DNA of 64,000 nucleotides from Actinomycetota bacterium. GTDB taxonomy: Bacteria; Actinomycetota; Acidimicrobiia; Acidimicrobiales; Ilumatobacteraceae. Positions 52,434 to 60,371 of this stretch are shown here, piece after piece (the first letter of the stretch is position 1; every line of letters starts with the position of its first letter). The notes under the pieces are model-generated. The model was not told where the DNA came from, ran no database searches, and worked only from the letters and a program-made list of their open reading frames with translations. Location of the stretch: assembly GCA_026393475.1 (NCBI GenBank), contig JAPLAA010000054.1, forward strand, positions 1 through 64,000, in the 5' to 3' direction. A program made the position numbers and the translations under genes.

Positions 52434-52475
52434 CGCGCTCGAAGGGACTCGAACCCCTAACCTTCTGATCCGTAG
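52434..52475 (-). tRNA. 3' fragment of tRNA-Arg(ACG), attachment-site remnant
   Basis: On the minus strand the sequence runs CTACGGA (anticodon loop, anticodon ACG), the 3' half of the anticodon stem TCAGA, variable loop AGGTT, a T-arm AGGGG-TTCGAGT-CCCTT and the acceptor strand CGAGCGC plus G73. The bases upstream do not form the 5' anticodon strand, D-arm or acceptor, so the gene is cut at the anticodon loop. Integrases commonly use this region as core site. I interpret it as one end of an integrated element extending to the right. Confidence 0.82.
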
Positions 52476-52692
52476 TGGAAATCGGCCTCATCCGTCTCGT
52501 GCCGCCATGTATCAGATCATGCCGCTGAGCAGGACAAATACATTGATCACCGGACGGGGTGGGACTCGTTGGTACGGGCTGGTATCAGCCGTTTTGATAC
52601 ATATCTGATACATCGCCGTTCGGCGGTCGAAATCCTCCTTCTGACCATCTGTGTGTTGTACGCAGGTCGACAACACGCTGCGTATCGGAAAC

Positions 52693-53808
52693 TCAGCGGT
52701 CCTTGATGGCGTCGAGGGTGCTGGTGGTGGTGCGCGACGCTGCGGCGCGGGTGAGGGCGAGTGTCACGAGTGTGGTGGCGATGAGTGTCCTTGCGAGCGA
52801 GGTCCAGCCGACGTCGTTGATTCCTGCGGGGAGGTCGTGGCGGCGTACGGCGAGGCCGGTCGTGAGGGCGGCGAGTGCGAACGCGGTTGCGAGGATCGCT
52901 GCGAGTTCGAGGGTGGCGAGGGTCCAGATCCGTCGGCGGTCGAGGCCGGCGATGGCGTAGAGGGCGTGGTCGCTGCGGCGGAGGCGGAGATGCAAGAGCG
53001 CAATCGCGATGAAGGCGAGAGTGGTGATCGCCCAGTAGTACTGCGACGGACGGTGTTCGAAGCGGTACTGGGGCGTGTCGAACTGCTCGGCTGATGGGAG
53101 TGCCCAGCGCTGGCTGTAGCCGTCGAGGACCGGCAGCGCGGTGTCGATGGATCGGTTGACGTGGTCTCGGCGTGATGTGTCGACGTAGAGGGCGCAGGCG
53201 GCAACGGGCCCGGGTGTGGGGTCGATGGTGACGATGTTGCCCGAGGATCCTGCGCCCAGAGCGGTGAGGGCGACGGTTCGGGCGGTGGTGTCGTAGCTGG
53301 TGCCGTCCTGGTCGACCAGTCGGAGCGGGAACGGGGTGTTGGAAGGTGAGGCGACGAGCGCGTCGGTGTCGACGAGTGCTTGTGCCGTGTCCGGCCCGTC
53401 GGCGGGTGATGGGTTGGCGGCTCGGAGGAAGTCGATGATGTCTGCGCTGACGGCTCGGACGGGCACGTAGGGCCCGTTGCCGCTCCAGAGCGTGAACGGC
53501 TCGGGCTCGCGCATCGCGACGGATGCTTCGACGCCATCGATCGCGCCAAGGGTGCCGCAGGTGTCGGTGGACAGGGTGTTGCCGGCGGGGTTGTCCTGTT
53601 CGACGAGCAGTGTCGCCCAGCCGGTGTCGATCAGTTCGCGTTCGTAGTTGCGGACGTCTGTCGTGCTGTTGATCTCAGCGAGCGTGGCGCCGGTGATCAT
53701 CGCAGTGATCGCGAGGGTCAGGCCGAGGCTGAGCGCAGGACGAGCGAACGTGTTGGCTGCGGCCTCCGCGGCCAGACGGCGGAGGCTGGTGCGGCGCTCA
53801 CGTCGCAT
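52693..53808 (-). CDS. ABC transporter permease (FtsX/MacB-like)
   Basis: 371 aa from the ATG at 53808, overlapping the ATPase gene by 11 nt. One membrane helix near residue 30 (ALSLGLTLAITAMITGATLA), a 190-residue extracytoplasmic domain with two cysteines (DTCGTLGAID, VAACALYVD), then three C-terminal helices (YYWAITTLAFIAIALLHLRL, LATLELAAILATAFALAALT, LARTLIATTLVTLALTRAAA). This is the FtsX/MacB topology, which moves peptides or acts on the envelope mechanically rather than importing. It ends the seven-gene peptide/lipoprotein cluster of the element. Confidence 0.85.
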   Translation of the reverse strand: MRRERRTSLRRLAAEAAANTFARPALSLGLTLAITAMITGATLAEINSTTDVRNYERELIDTGWATLLVEQDNPAGNTLSTDTCGTLGAIDGVEASVAMREPEPFTLWSGNGPYVPVRAVSADIIDFLRAANPSPADGPDTAQALVDTDALVASPSNTPFPLRLVDQDGTSYDTTARTVALTALGAGSSGNIVTIDPTPGPVAACALYVDTSRRDHVNRSIDTALPVLDGYSQRWALPSAEQFDTPQYRFEHRPSQYYWAITTLAFIAIALLHLRLRRSDHALYAIAGLDRRRIWTLATLELAAILATAFALAALTTGLAVRRHDLPAGINDVGWTSLARTLIATTLVTLALTRAAASRTTTSTLDAIKDR

Positions 53809-54418
53809 GGAGACCGTCTTCTGCGAGCCGGAGGACCGTGGCGGTGTCGGGGAGCGCATCGTGGTCGTGGGTGACGACCAGCACGCAGCGATGCTCGATG
53901 GCCGCGCTGTCCACGAGTGCTTGCATGACACGACGTGCGTTGTCGCGGTCGAGCTGGTTGGTGGGTTCGTCGGCGAGCAGGATCGGTCGAGTCGAGGTGA
54001 GCGCTCGCGCGACCGCGAGGCGCTGCAGTTCGCCACCTGAGAGTTGCCGGGCCTTCGCGTCGGCGAGGTCGCCGATGCCGACCAGGTCGAGGTTGGCGCG
54101 GGCGCGTTCGCTCGCCTGCTTCGACGGCATCCCGTCGAGACGGGCGAGCAGCGCAGCGTTCGCAAGGACGGTGCGTGCGCCGAGCGAGTTCAGGGTTTGC
54201 AGCACCCACGCGAACGGTGCCGGCCGATCCGTGTCGATGCCGATCTGTCCGTGGGTGGCCGGCAGGACCCCGCCGATCACGGCGAGCAGCGTGGATTTGC
54301 CAGTGCCCGATGGTCCTTCGACCGCGACGGCCTCGCCCGGGACGAGTTGCAGAGTGACATCTTCGAACAGCACCCGTCCGGTGGGGAGCCGAAAACCGAC
54401 ACCGCTCGCGGTCAGCAC
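53798..54418 (-). CDS. ABC transporter ATP-binding protein (MacB/LolD-like)
   Basis: 206 aa. Walker A GPSGTGKST at residues 35-43, Q-loop in FAWVLQTLNSLGART, signature LSGGELQRLAVARAL, Walker B PILLADEPTNQLD, and the switch His in VVTHDHDAL. Length and motif spacing match the MacB/LolD subgroup that partners FtsX-like permeases. It overlaps both the adaptor gene (7 nt) and the permease gene (11 nt). Confidence 0.95.
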   Translation of the reverse strand: MLTASGVGFRLPTGRVLFEDVTLQLVPGEAVAVEGPSGTGKSTLLAVIGGVLPATHGQIGIDTDRPAPFAWVLQTLNSLGARTVLANAALLARLDGMPSKQASERARANLDLVGIGDLADAKARQLSGGELQRLAVARALTSTRPILLADEPTNQLDRDNARRVMQALVDSAAIEHRCVLVVTHDHDALPDTATVLRLAEDGLHAT

Positions 54419-55458
54419 GGCGTGGCGCGGTCCGGATCGACCGACACGAGCGTGCCATCGGACAGTTCACCGTCGACGAAGACCGTGCCGACCGACGACG
54501 AACGCACCGTCACCGGCACCACTGAGCGGGCGTCGCCGACGACGGCAATCACGCACGTCCCGCTGCCTCCGGTGATGATCGACGAAGCGGGCACTGTCGC
54601 AAGCTGCACCGGTTCAGCGAGGCGCACCGACCCGGCCGCCGACGCCGGCAGACCATCGGCCAACAGACCGGTCTCACGCAGCATCGACTCCAGCGCAGCA
54701 ACATCGCCGATCGCCCCATCGGCGTCGACGCTCACACGCGCGGGATTCGTGTCGACACCGAAGACCATCGGCGCCTCGTCAGCTCCACCCGGACTGCTCT
54801 CATCGGCGACCGGTGCGGTGACGGTCACCGTCGCTGACGTCAATCGCTCCGCCACCGACATCACCGCGTCACCAGGAGCGATCGGAACGCCCGGCTCGAC
54901 CGAAACCGCAGTCGGCGTGAACGGTTCGGTCAGCCACATCAACTCGCCAGGCTCCACCGTCGCGTCCACAGCCATCCCGAGCGATGCCTGCCAGAACCTG
55001 ATCGCGTCACGACGCTGCGCCGCAGATGGAGCAGCCACCCCCTCGAAGAACCCGACCGAACGCAACCACGCAACGAAGTCGTCGCTGTCCCGACCCTTCG
55101 ACGTCGCCGACACCGCGCCGGTCAACGGACGCGGTCCGCAGTACGACACGACCGGAAACGAGTCGACCTCGAACACTGCGACGCCGCAACCGACCTCCAC
55201 ACCCGGCGCGGCGAACACCGCCGACACCACACCCGCCGACGACGAGCGCACCACCCCCGGCGACGACCACACCAGATCCGCAGAAGCGTTCACAGGCAGA
55301 TCCGTCGGGCGCGACACCACCGACACCGTCGCCGCAGCCGACCGCCACACCCACAAGGCCAGCAACCCCGCGGCGAAGAGCCCGGGGAATCATCGAGCCG
55401 ACCCCGACGATTCCGCCCCCGCGCGATCTCGTTCAGCCTGTGTGCTCACACCGAACAT
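54412..55458 (-). pseudogene. Adaptor protein of the ABC system, interrupted by an in-frame UGA
   Basis: From an ATG at 55458, directly overlapping the upstream stop (TGATG), the frame runs 22 codons (MFGVSTQAERDRAG...) to a TGA at 55392-55390, then continues in the same frame for 325 codons to 54412. The part after the TGA begins FPGLFAAGLLALWVWRSAAA, a membrane helix, followed by a peptidoglycan-binding-like fold (WLRSVGFFEGVAAPSAAQRR, AIRFWQASLGMAVDATVEPG) and a beta domain, as in MacA/HlyD-like adaptors next to MacB systems. Either the gene is inactivated, or it restarts at the TTG at 55365 (317 aa), or the UGA is read through. Both parts being in one frame argues for a single base change. 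Confidence 0.75.
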
Positions 55459-56069
55459 CATCCGCCACCGAACAACGACGGCGGACAACGCCCGTCACCC
55501 ATCGCCTCGTACGCCTCGTCGTTCAACGGATTCCAGTTCTCGTCCATGAACTCGAGATCCGACGGCACCGGCACGCCGATGTGGTCGAGACACACACGAG
55601 CTGTCTCGTCGAAGATCTTCATCTGCGCGATCGGATAGCCACCCAACACCACCGGATCGGTGAGCTGGAATGCGATCTCGGTCTGAACGAAGAAGCGCTG
55701 ATAGCAGTCGTTCTCCACGGAATCGCCGGACTGACCAGGCGGCAGCAGCGGCGCATCGCTCGACGTCTGATAGCTGACCACGCCCGTCACCTCATCACGA
55801 CCCGTCTCGTCCAGCCGACCGCCCGCCCCGCGAACACAATCCTCGAACCTTGCAAAGCCGCTCTGATACTCGGCGAGCGTGACCACCTGGTCCTCGAAGA
55901 ACTCCTGCTGCTCGGCAGGCACATCAGCAGCAGCCGGCAATGAGTATCCGTCGGGCGACGTATCTGGCCCGGACTCGTCCGAGCCACACGCACCGCAGAC
56001 CACGACAGCGACCGCAAAAAGCATGCGACCGCCGAACCGGCCTACGGCACGCGTGAAACCCGGACTCAT
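55458..56069 (-). CDS. Lipoprotein of duplicated peptide/lipoprotein module, copy 1
   Basis: 203 aa. A signal region (MLFAVAVVVCGACGSD) with a lipobox-like CGAC is followed by PAEQQEFFEDQVVTLAEYQS GFARFEDC, NDCYQRFFVQTEIAFQLTD, and CLDHIGVPVPSDL; four cysteines follow the anchor. It is clearly paralogous to the lipoprotein at 56,709 along its whole length. I know no named family. It follows the secreted peptide gene by 1 base and overlaps the adaptor gene. An immunity or substrate-binding role for the peptide is possible but unproven. Confidence 0.7.
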   Translation of the reverse strand: MSPGFTRAVGRFGGRMLFAVAVVVCGACGSDESGPDTSPDGYSLPAAADVPAEQQEFFEDQVVTLAEYQSGFARFEDCVRGAGGRLDETGRDEVTGVVSYQTSSDAPLLPPGQSGDSVENDCYQRFFVQTEIAFQLTDPVVLGGYPIAQMKIFDETARVCLDHIGVPVPSDLEFMDENWNPLNDEAYEAMGDGRCPPSLFGGG

Positions 56070-56070
56070 C

Positions 56071-56391
56071 TCAATCCGTGAACTCTTGCACGCGCGCCGA
56101 GACCGTCAACGCGCATCCGCCCGAGGTTGGTGCCCGGGACGTGCCACCGACCGCAGTCCAACTCCCGTACTGGATCGAACCCTGGCTGCCGTTACTGCAG
56201 GTCTGCCGGACTCGCTGGAGCCCCCCGCCCACCGCCGTCGTGCACCGACCAGTGGTGTAGGTGCCATTGTTGACTGCGCCGGTGCAGTTGGTCAGGTAGG
56301 CCGAGGCTGTGCCTCCGCTCGCAATTCCGACGACCGAACCTCCAGTCGCGATGAGAACGCACAGCATTCGCTTTCCGAACGATTTCTTCAT
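56071..56391 (-). CDS. Small secreted Cys-containing peptide, copy 1
   Basis: 106 aa with AAGGAGG before the ATG. Signal peptide (MKKSFGKRMLCVLIATGGSV, end TASA, cleavage predicted before Tyr32). The mature 75 residues have four cysteines (36, 50, 65, 93), two presumed disulfides, and SIQYGSWTAVGG. The same four-cysteine frame and YGxW motif occur in the peptide at 57,299. It is not a known bacteriocin family that I can name (not lactococcin-972 by motif). An AT-rich 317-bp spacer upstream should hold its promoter. Confidence 0.75.
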   Translation of the reverse strand: MKKSFGKRMLCVLIATGGSVVGIASGGTASAYLTNCTGAVNNGTYTTGRCTTAVGGGLQRVRQTCSNGSQGSIQYGSWTAVGGTSRAPTSGGCALTVSARVQEFTD

Positions 56392-56434
56392 GATTCCTCC
56401 TTAGGAAACAATTGAGATCGTCCGCCCACAAAGA

Positions 56435-56463
56435 TCGTAATCCCTATCCTGCCATCAAATCAA
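56435..56463 (-). promoter_or_regulatory. Candidate promoter of peptide copy 1
   Basis: On the minus strand TTGATT (56463-56458) and TTACGA (56440-56435) are 17 bases apart, about 45 bases upstream of the ATG. The match to a sigma-A promoter is moderate. The rest of 56,392-56,708 is AT-rich and without a gene. Confidence 0.3.
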
Positions 56464-56708
56464 GAATAATTCCTGTCATGCGAGCTGTCGGAAGCCCACT
56501 CGCCGTGGCGTCTTTCAGCTCAGAGATCTCGCCTTAGTCACTGTGTTCGCGATGGGTTCAGGGCTCGTGTATTTCTACCCCTCGAGCTTCTCAAGGACCT
56601 CGACGAAGATTCACGGGTTCGCACCACCAGCTATTCTGGGCGGATGAACCGTTCATTTCAGCAGCCAAGTCGCGGAAATACAAAGCGCTTGCCGGGCGTC
56701 CGAACGAC

Positions 56709-57299
56709 CTAATCCAGGACGCATGTTCCTTCGTTGATCAAGGTGATTGCAACTTGCGTTAGGTCGCCGAACAGTTGCGTCCCGGACTCGATGTCGTCAG
56801 GTACGTCATACCCATTGGCCTCCAGGCACGGCTCAAGATCACGCCGGAAGGTGTCGAGGCTCTCCTGGTTTCCGGCCGCAAGGACTGCGGCGTCCGTCGT
56901 CTGCCACTCGAGTTCTATCTCCGAGAAGAATCTTCGATAGCAGCGGTCGACAGCAGATCCATTGTCCGGGCCCGAGACCGTGAGTTCTCCCTTGACACCG
57001 AAGCGAATCAGACCCGTCGCCGGGTCGCTCGCTACATCGACCACGTTCCTCTCATCAGCGTTGGCGCACGCTTCGAACTGCTGGAAGGCCTCGGTGTATT
57101 CGAGCGTACTCACAACCCCATCCTCGAACGCCGCCCGCTGTTCAGGCGGGATGTCGTCCAGGTTTAGCGCGTTCGAGGAGGGTGGCGCCGCTGAAGTGTC
57201 GGAGCCACCCTCCCCACAACCAGCGCCGCCGAGTATCAGCAATCCCGCGACCGGCAGTACCGACCACGACCGGCATAGAGCCCAGCGGCGATCTCGCAT
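56709..57299 (-). CDS. Lipoprotein of duplicated module, copy 2
   Basis: 196 aa. Signal LPVAGLLILGGAGCGEGG with a lipobox-like end, then PPEQRAAFEDGVVSTLEYTE AFQQFEAC, DRCYRRFFSEIELEWQTTD and CLEANGYDVPDDI. These line up with copy 1 at 55,458 residue by residue (FED.VV, EY...F..FE.C, D.CY.RFF, CL...G..VP.D). It overlaps the peptide copy 2 stop (TAATG). Unknown function; co-expressed with its peptide. Confidence 0.7.
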   Translation of the reverse strand: MRDRRWALCRSWSVLPVAGLLILGGAGCGEGGSDTSAAPPSSNALNLDDIPPEQRAAFEDGVVSTLEYTEAFQQFEACANADERNVVDVASDPATGLIRFGVKGELTVSGPDNGSAVDRCYRRFFSEIELEWQTTDAAVLAAGNQESLDTFRRDLEPCLEANGYDVPDDIESGTQLFGDLTQVAITLINEGTCVLD

Positions 57300-57604
57300 T
57301 ACTGGAGCTGCCAGGTCTTATTGCTCATAGTGAGGCCGCATGTCACGGTCGAGAGAACGTTCACCCCTCGCCACGGACCGTAGAGAGTCGTGCCTCCACC
57401 AGATCCCGAACACGTGACCTTCGCTCGCTGCTGATTTTCCGGGTACGGGTTGCCCACGTTCGCTGTGTTGCACGAGGTGTTCCATGTGGTTCCACTCGTG
57501 TAGCCACCGCAGCCTGTGAGGCCTGCGTCTGCAACACCGCTTCCCATTGCAACCGTGCTTCCGGCCGCGACCAGAGCGGCAACAATGAATCGACGAAATC
57601 TCAT
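57299..57604 (-). CDS. Small secreted Cys-containing peptide, copy 2
   Basis: 101 aa with GAAGGAGG before the ATG. Signal peptide (FIVAALVAAGSTVAMGSGVA, end ADA, cleavage predicted after residue 27). The mature part has cysteines at 32, 45, 65 and 89, with LTGCGGYTSGTTWNTSC, VTCSGSGGGTTLYGPWRGV and CGLTM. Spacing and the YGxW motif match peptide copy 1. It is the first gene of the seven-gene run. Mature size (74 aa) and disulfides fit a secreted toxin, signal or structural peptide. Confidence 0.75.
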   Translation of the reverse strand: MRFRRFIVAALVAAGSTVAMGSGVADAGLTGCGGYTSGTTWNTSCNTANVGNPYPENQQRAKVTCSGSGGGTTLYGPWRGVNVLSTVTCGLTMSNKTWQLQ

Positions 57605-57648
57605 CAGAGTTCCTCCTTCGTTGGCGCCCGCTGAGAAACCGTCTCACA

Positions 57649-58000
57649 TCACAACGTGGACGGCAAGCGGTCTTGCCAAAAGTCAGTTGAGCCGTCAATA
57701 CTCGCGAGAGAAGGGAGCCGCATGCACTCAGGTGGATTCGATGTCTGAGCTATAGCGAGCTGTGCTGCTGTCAAAGAGCGCCGAAGAGGATCCCGATTTC
57801 TTCCACCACATGCTTGCCGGGCGTGCGCGGTGCGAGCACGAGCGATGAGGCACGCTGGAACATCGCATACCTCGACCGGCATCTTGAGAGCGTCATCGGG
57901 CTCAACGTTCTCGAAGCGCTCGGCGTGCTCGTCGGCATGGTTGATGATGTCTTAGATCGAGATACGGAGCGCCACCGGGTCGGAAGTGGCCTCGTCAACG
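57649..58000 (-). pseudogene. Degenerate small ORF, possibly antitoxin/HTH-like
   Basis: On the minus strand the frame reads YVDEATSDPVALRISI, a TAA stop, then DIINHADEHAERFENVEPDD ALKMPVEVCD and a less ordered tail. The ADEHAERFE-type helix recalls small actinobacterial antitoxin-like HTH proteins. The internal stop and weak tail suggest decay. Low confidence; the rest of 57,605-58,480 contains no gene that I can support. Confidence 0.3.
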
Positions 58001-58480
58001 TACCTTGATGCCAGTCGGTTCACCAGAGCCCGCAGGACTCAGAGTCGCCCCAGCGCCGTGCCAACGAGTGTTGTTGTGTCACGTCGCACCTGCTCAGAGC
58101 GGGTGCGGCAGTCCAGGCTGTACCGTCCGTCCCATCCTGTCCCAGCACGTTTCGCGGCAAAATTCGCGGCAAGGACTGCGCAGGGCCTGCGGACTCCGTT
58201 ATCTGCAGTGCGTCACGGAGACGTGACGGACCCCTTCGTCGGGGTGGTCGTCGGCGTGTTCGATCCGCTTCTGAGCTTGCGGATCCGTGCGATCTTTCGG
58301 TCGGTGTCGGATCGCCGGATCGGGTCGGTGATCCGACCGAGGCGCACCCCGGCGAGGAGGTAGGCGAGGTCGACGGCTCGCTCCGAAACTACGGGCGGGC
58401 CACGGATGCATCGCGAGGTCCGCGACGGCGGCAACGTCGTGAGCGTCGAACGGGTCCGCCGCCCGCTGCGCCTGAACGGG

Positions 58481-58905
58481 ATGGCCGACCACATGCGCAC
58501 CGAGCTTGTGATCGATGCGCACAACGGAGCGATCACCGCCCGTGGCGGTGACATCGCCGGCGTGATCGCACACGCGGATCGCTGACGCTCACGCTGGCGT
58601 CGATACGTCAGCGTCAGCGTCAGCGACTCGGACCGGCTCGCCGACAACGACGTCGTCGCGTCGGTCGAGTCCAAGGGCGACAGCTACGACAACGCGATGG
58701 CCGAGAGCTTCAACCGGCTCTACATGTGGAACTGATCTACCCGAAGGGACCGTGGCGGGGCCTCGATGCCGTCGAGTTCGCGACCCTCACCTACGTCGGC
58801 TGGTTCAAGTAACCGGCGCCTCCACGGCGAGATCGAGCCCGGCGCCGGCTACACGACACCGGCAGGCTCGAAGCCGACCGATACCCGCAAAGTGAACCGA
58901 ACTGG
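58481..58905 (+). pseudogene. IS3 family transposase remnant
   Basis: Pieces of the DDE domain are recognisable across three frames: MADHMRTELVIDAHNGAITA and GVIAHADR then stop, SDRLADNDVVASVESKGDSYDNAMAESFNRLY, then after a 1-base shift YPKGPWRGLDAVEFATLTYV and, after another, NRRLHGEIEPGAGY. A normal copy would read GVIAHADRGSQY...DSYDNAMAES without breaks; the GSQY part, and the N-terminal half with the first Asp, are missing or altered. An inactive remnant, typical of element cargo. Confidence 0.85.
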
Positions 58906-59135
58906 GATCCCTGGAGGCTCTCGTGTGCCCTGGGTTCTGCGCAATCAGCTTGCTTGGTCGCGGGCGTGGTGGTGTGGCGGAGCTCGTGCTCGATCGGGCT
59001 GGGCATGCCGAGTGAGCCGTCCCCTGGTCTATTGCCGCCATTCGGGCCAGCGTTGGCAAAGAATCGATCTTGACTGCAGGTCTCGGTAGTCCTACGATGT
59101 ATTCACGGGCAAAAAAGAGACTGGTGGCAATTCCT

Positions 59136-59708
59136 ATGAGATCCGCTTCACTGTCCATTTTGACTCTACTTTTGGTGCCGAGCCTTGCGATCGGATCGAC
59201 ATCTGATAACTCTTCACCGGTGAAAGACCCAGTTGGTAGTACTCAGTCCTTCCCAGACGCCATCGAGGACGGAGTTGGAAACACGTTGTATCGGGTTGAC
59301 GTGCGGCCTGTCGATATGGAAGTCCCTGGCGAGAAGGGCATGATGATTGTTCCGGGCTACGAGTGGACCTATTCGATTGCACCGAGCGAAGGGCCAAGCA
59401 GAGCAATGGGATGTTCCGTAGTCGTTTCAGCATCGCTGCCGTTCATCCAGTTCGCTCAGGTGAGAGCAACCGCGACTGTCAATGTTTCACCCGAATGCCT
59501 CCCCTTCAAATGGAACCATCAGATGTTTCGGCTTAACACCCTGCGCGGTGGAACGTACCCCAGCAATTCCACATTCTTTACGATAGCCCCGGGGTCGTTT
59601 GACACTGACCAGAGGAGTTCGCCTTGCGGGAGTTCCTCAGGTGCCAGTAGTTGGAGCAATCGAGTCAATGGGACGATTTACACCTCGACGTTCCTGGCTT
59701 GTTCGTAG
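59136..59708 (+). CDS. Secreted protein of unknown function
   Basis: 190 aa from the ATG at 59136 (59097 also possible). The signal MRSASLSILTLLLVPSLAIG is followed by an Asp/Ser-rich mature protein with four cysteines (AMGCSVVVSA, SPECLPFKW, SPCGSSSG, FLACS at the end). The region is noticeably richer in A+T than the flanking genes, which suggests foreign origin. I do not recognise a family. It is followed by another unknown gene 65 bases downstream in the same direction. Confidence 0.55.
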   Translation: MRSASLSILTLLLVPSLAIGSTSDNSSPVKDPVGSTQSFPDAIEDGVGNTLYRVDVRPVDMEVPGEKGMMIVPGYEWTYSIAPSEGPSRAMGCSVVVSASLPFIQFAQVRATATVNVSPECLPFKWNHQMFRLNTLRGGTYPSNSTFFTIAPGSFDTDQRSSPCGSSSGASSWSNRVNGTIYTSTFLACS

Positions 59709-59773
59709 CCGCTTGAAACCGATAGATTCTCTCGGTTGGCTAAGACCCGTGAGTAGGCGGAGAAACCTGTTTC

Positions 59774-60292
59774 GTGAACACTGATCCTCTACTCGATGAC
59801 TGGCACAACGCGGCGACTCGCGTTGGATTCCGACCATACGAACTGGTTGACCCGGTTCCGATAAGTCTATCGATGGGAGGGTTCGGCTACGGTTCTCACG
59901 GCAGCGTTCATGTCGACGTTGTGTTCGCCGTTGACGACTACGAGATCACCGTTTCGACGTCAGTCGGTCAGACCCAACGTGCGAACGACGATGAGGAGAT
60001 CCGTCAGGCGATCTTGCGGAGTGTCGAGTCTGTCTTTGACCGCGGGGTGACTTTGCCACTCACGCTGCACTTCGCTCTTTCCATCGAGGAGGTGTTGGTG
60101 GAGGTCTTGGTGGACGATGCGCCAGTCATGTTCCGTGGGATCTTGAGTTCGGAGCTTGACGATTGGGAAGTGAGCGCCGGTGTCGGTGACGGCATTGTGA
60201 TTGGGATCGGCGGACGCCGGGGCGTCCCATTTCCCAGAGCTCTCCGCATACGAGCAGACCTCACGCTCGACGACCCAATCGCATCCTCGTGA
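59774..60292 (+). CDS. Hypothetical cytoplasmic protein
   Basis: 172 aa from a GTG. It has no signal peptide or membrane helix: MNTDPLLDDWHNAATRVGFR, a beta-rich middle (SVHVDVVFAVDDYEITVSTS) and VLVEVLVDDAPVMFRGILSS. Acidic. The base composition is lower in GC than the host genes. Function is unknown; being paired with a secreted protein gene, it could be a partner or immunity protein, but that is speculation. Confidence 0.5.
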   Translation: MNTDPLLDDWHNAATRVGFRPYELVDPVPISLSMGGFGYGSHGSVHVDVVFAVDDYEITVSTSVGQTQRANDDEEIRQAILRSVESVFDRGVTLPLTLHFALSIEEVLVEVLVDDAPVMFRGILSSELDDWEVSAGVGDGIVIGIGGRRGVPFPRALRIRADLTLDDPIASS

Positions 60293-60371
60293 TCGTGCTA
60301 CCCCGATGCTGTGGGGCCAACTTCGTCGGAACCTCTGGCTTGATCTCAGTGGCCCATCAGATGAGCTGTGC

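Larger units (their letters stand above)
52323..52613. promoter_or_regulatory. TGATACAT repeats flanking the attachment site
   Basis: TGATACAT occurs at 52323-52330, inverted at 52507-52514, and again at 52595-52602 and 52606-52613; related TGATACG is at 52334. Two of the copies share the longer TGATACATCGC. They lie on both sides of the tRNA remnant, as arm-type integrase or excisionase sites do. Assignment is inference from position. Confidence 0.45.

Noticed and set aside
52351-52608. Plus-strand ORF containing EGTRTPNLLIRS
   Set aside because: This is the well-known false protein motif produced by reading antisense to a tRNA 3' end; here it overlays the tRNA-Arg remnant.
56071-57604. Peptides as lactococcin-972 family bacteriocins
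   Set aside because: The gene context with an ABC system is similar, but the mature sequences lack that family's Gly/Tyr/His pattern and instead have four cysteines.
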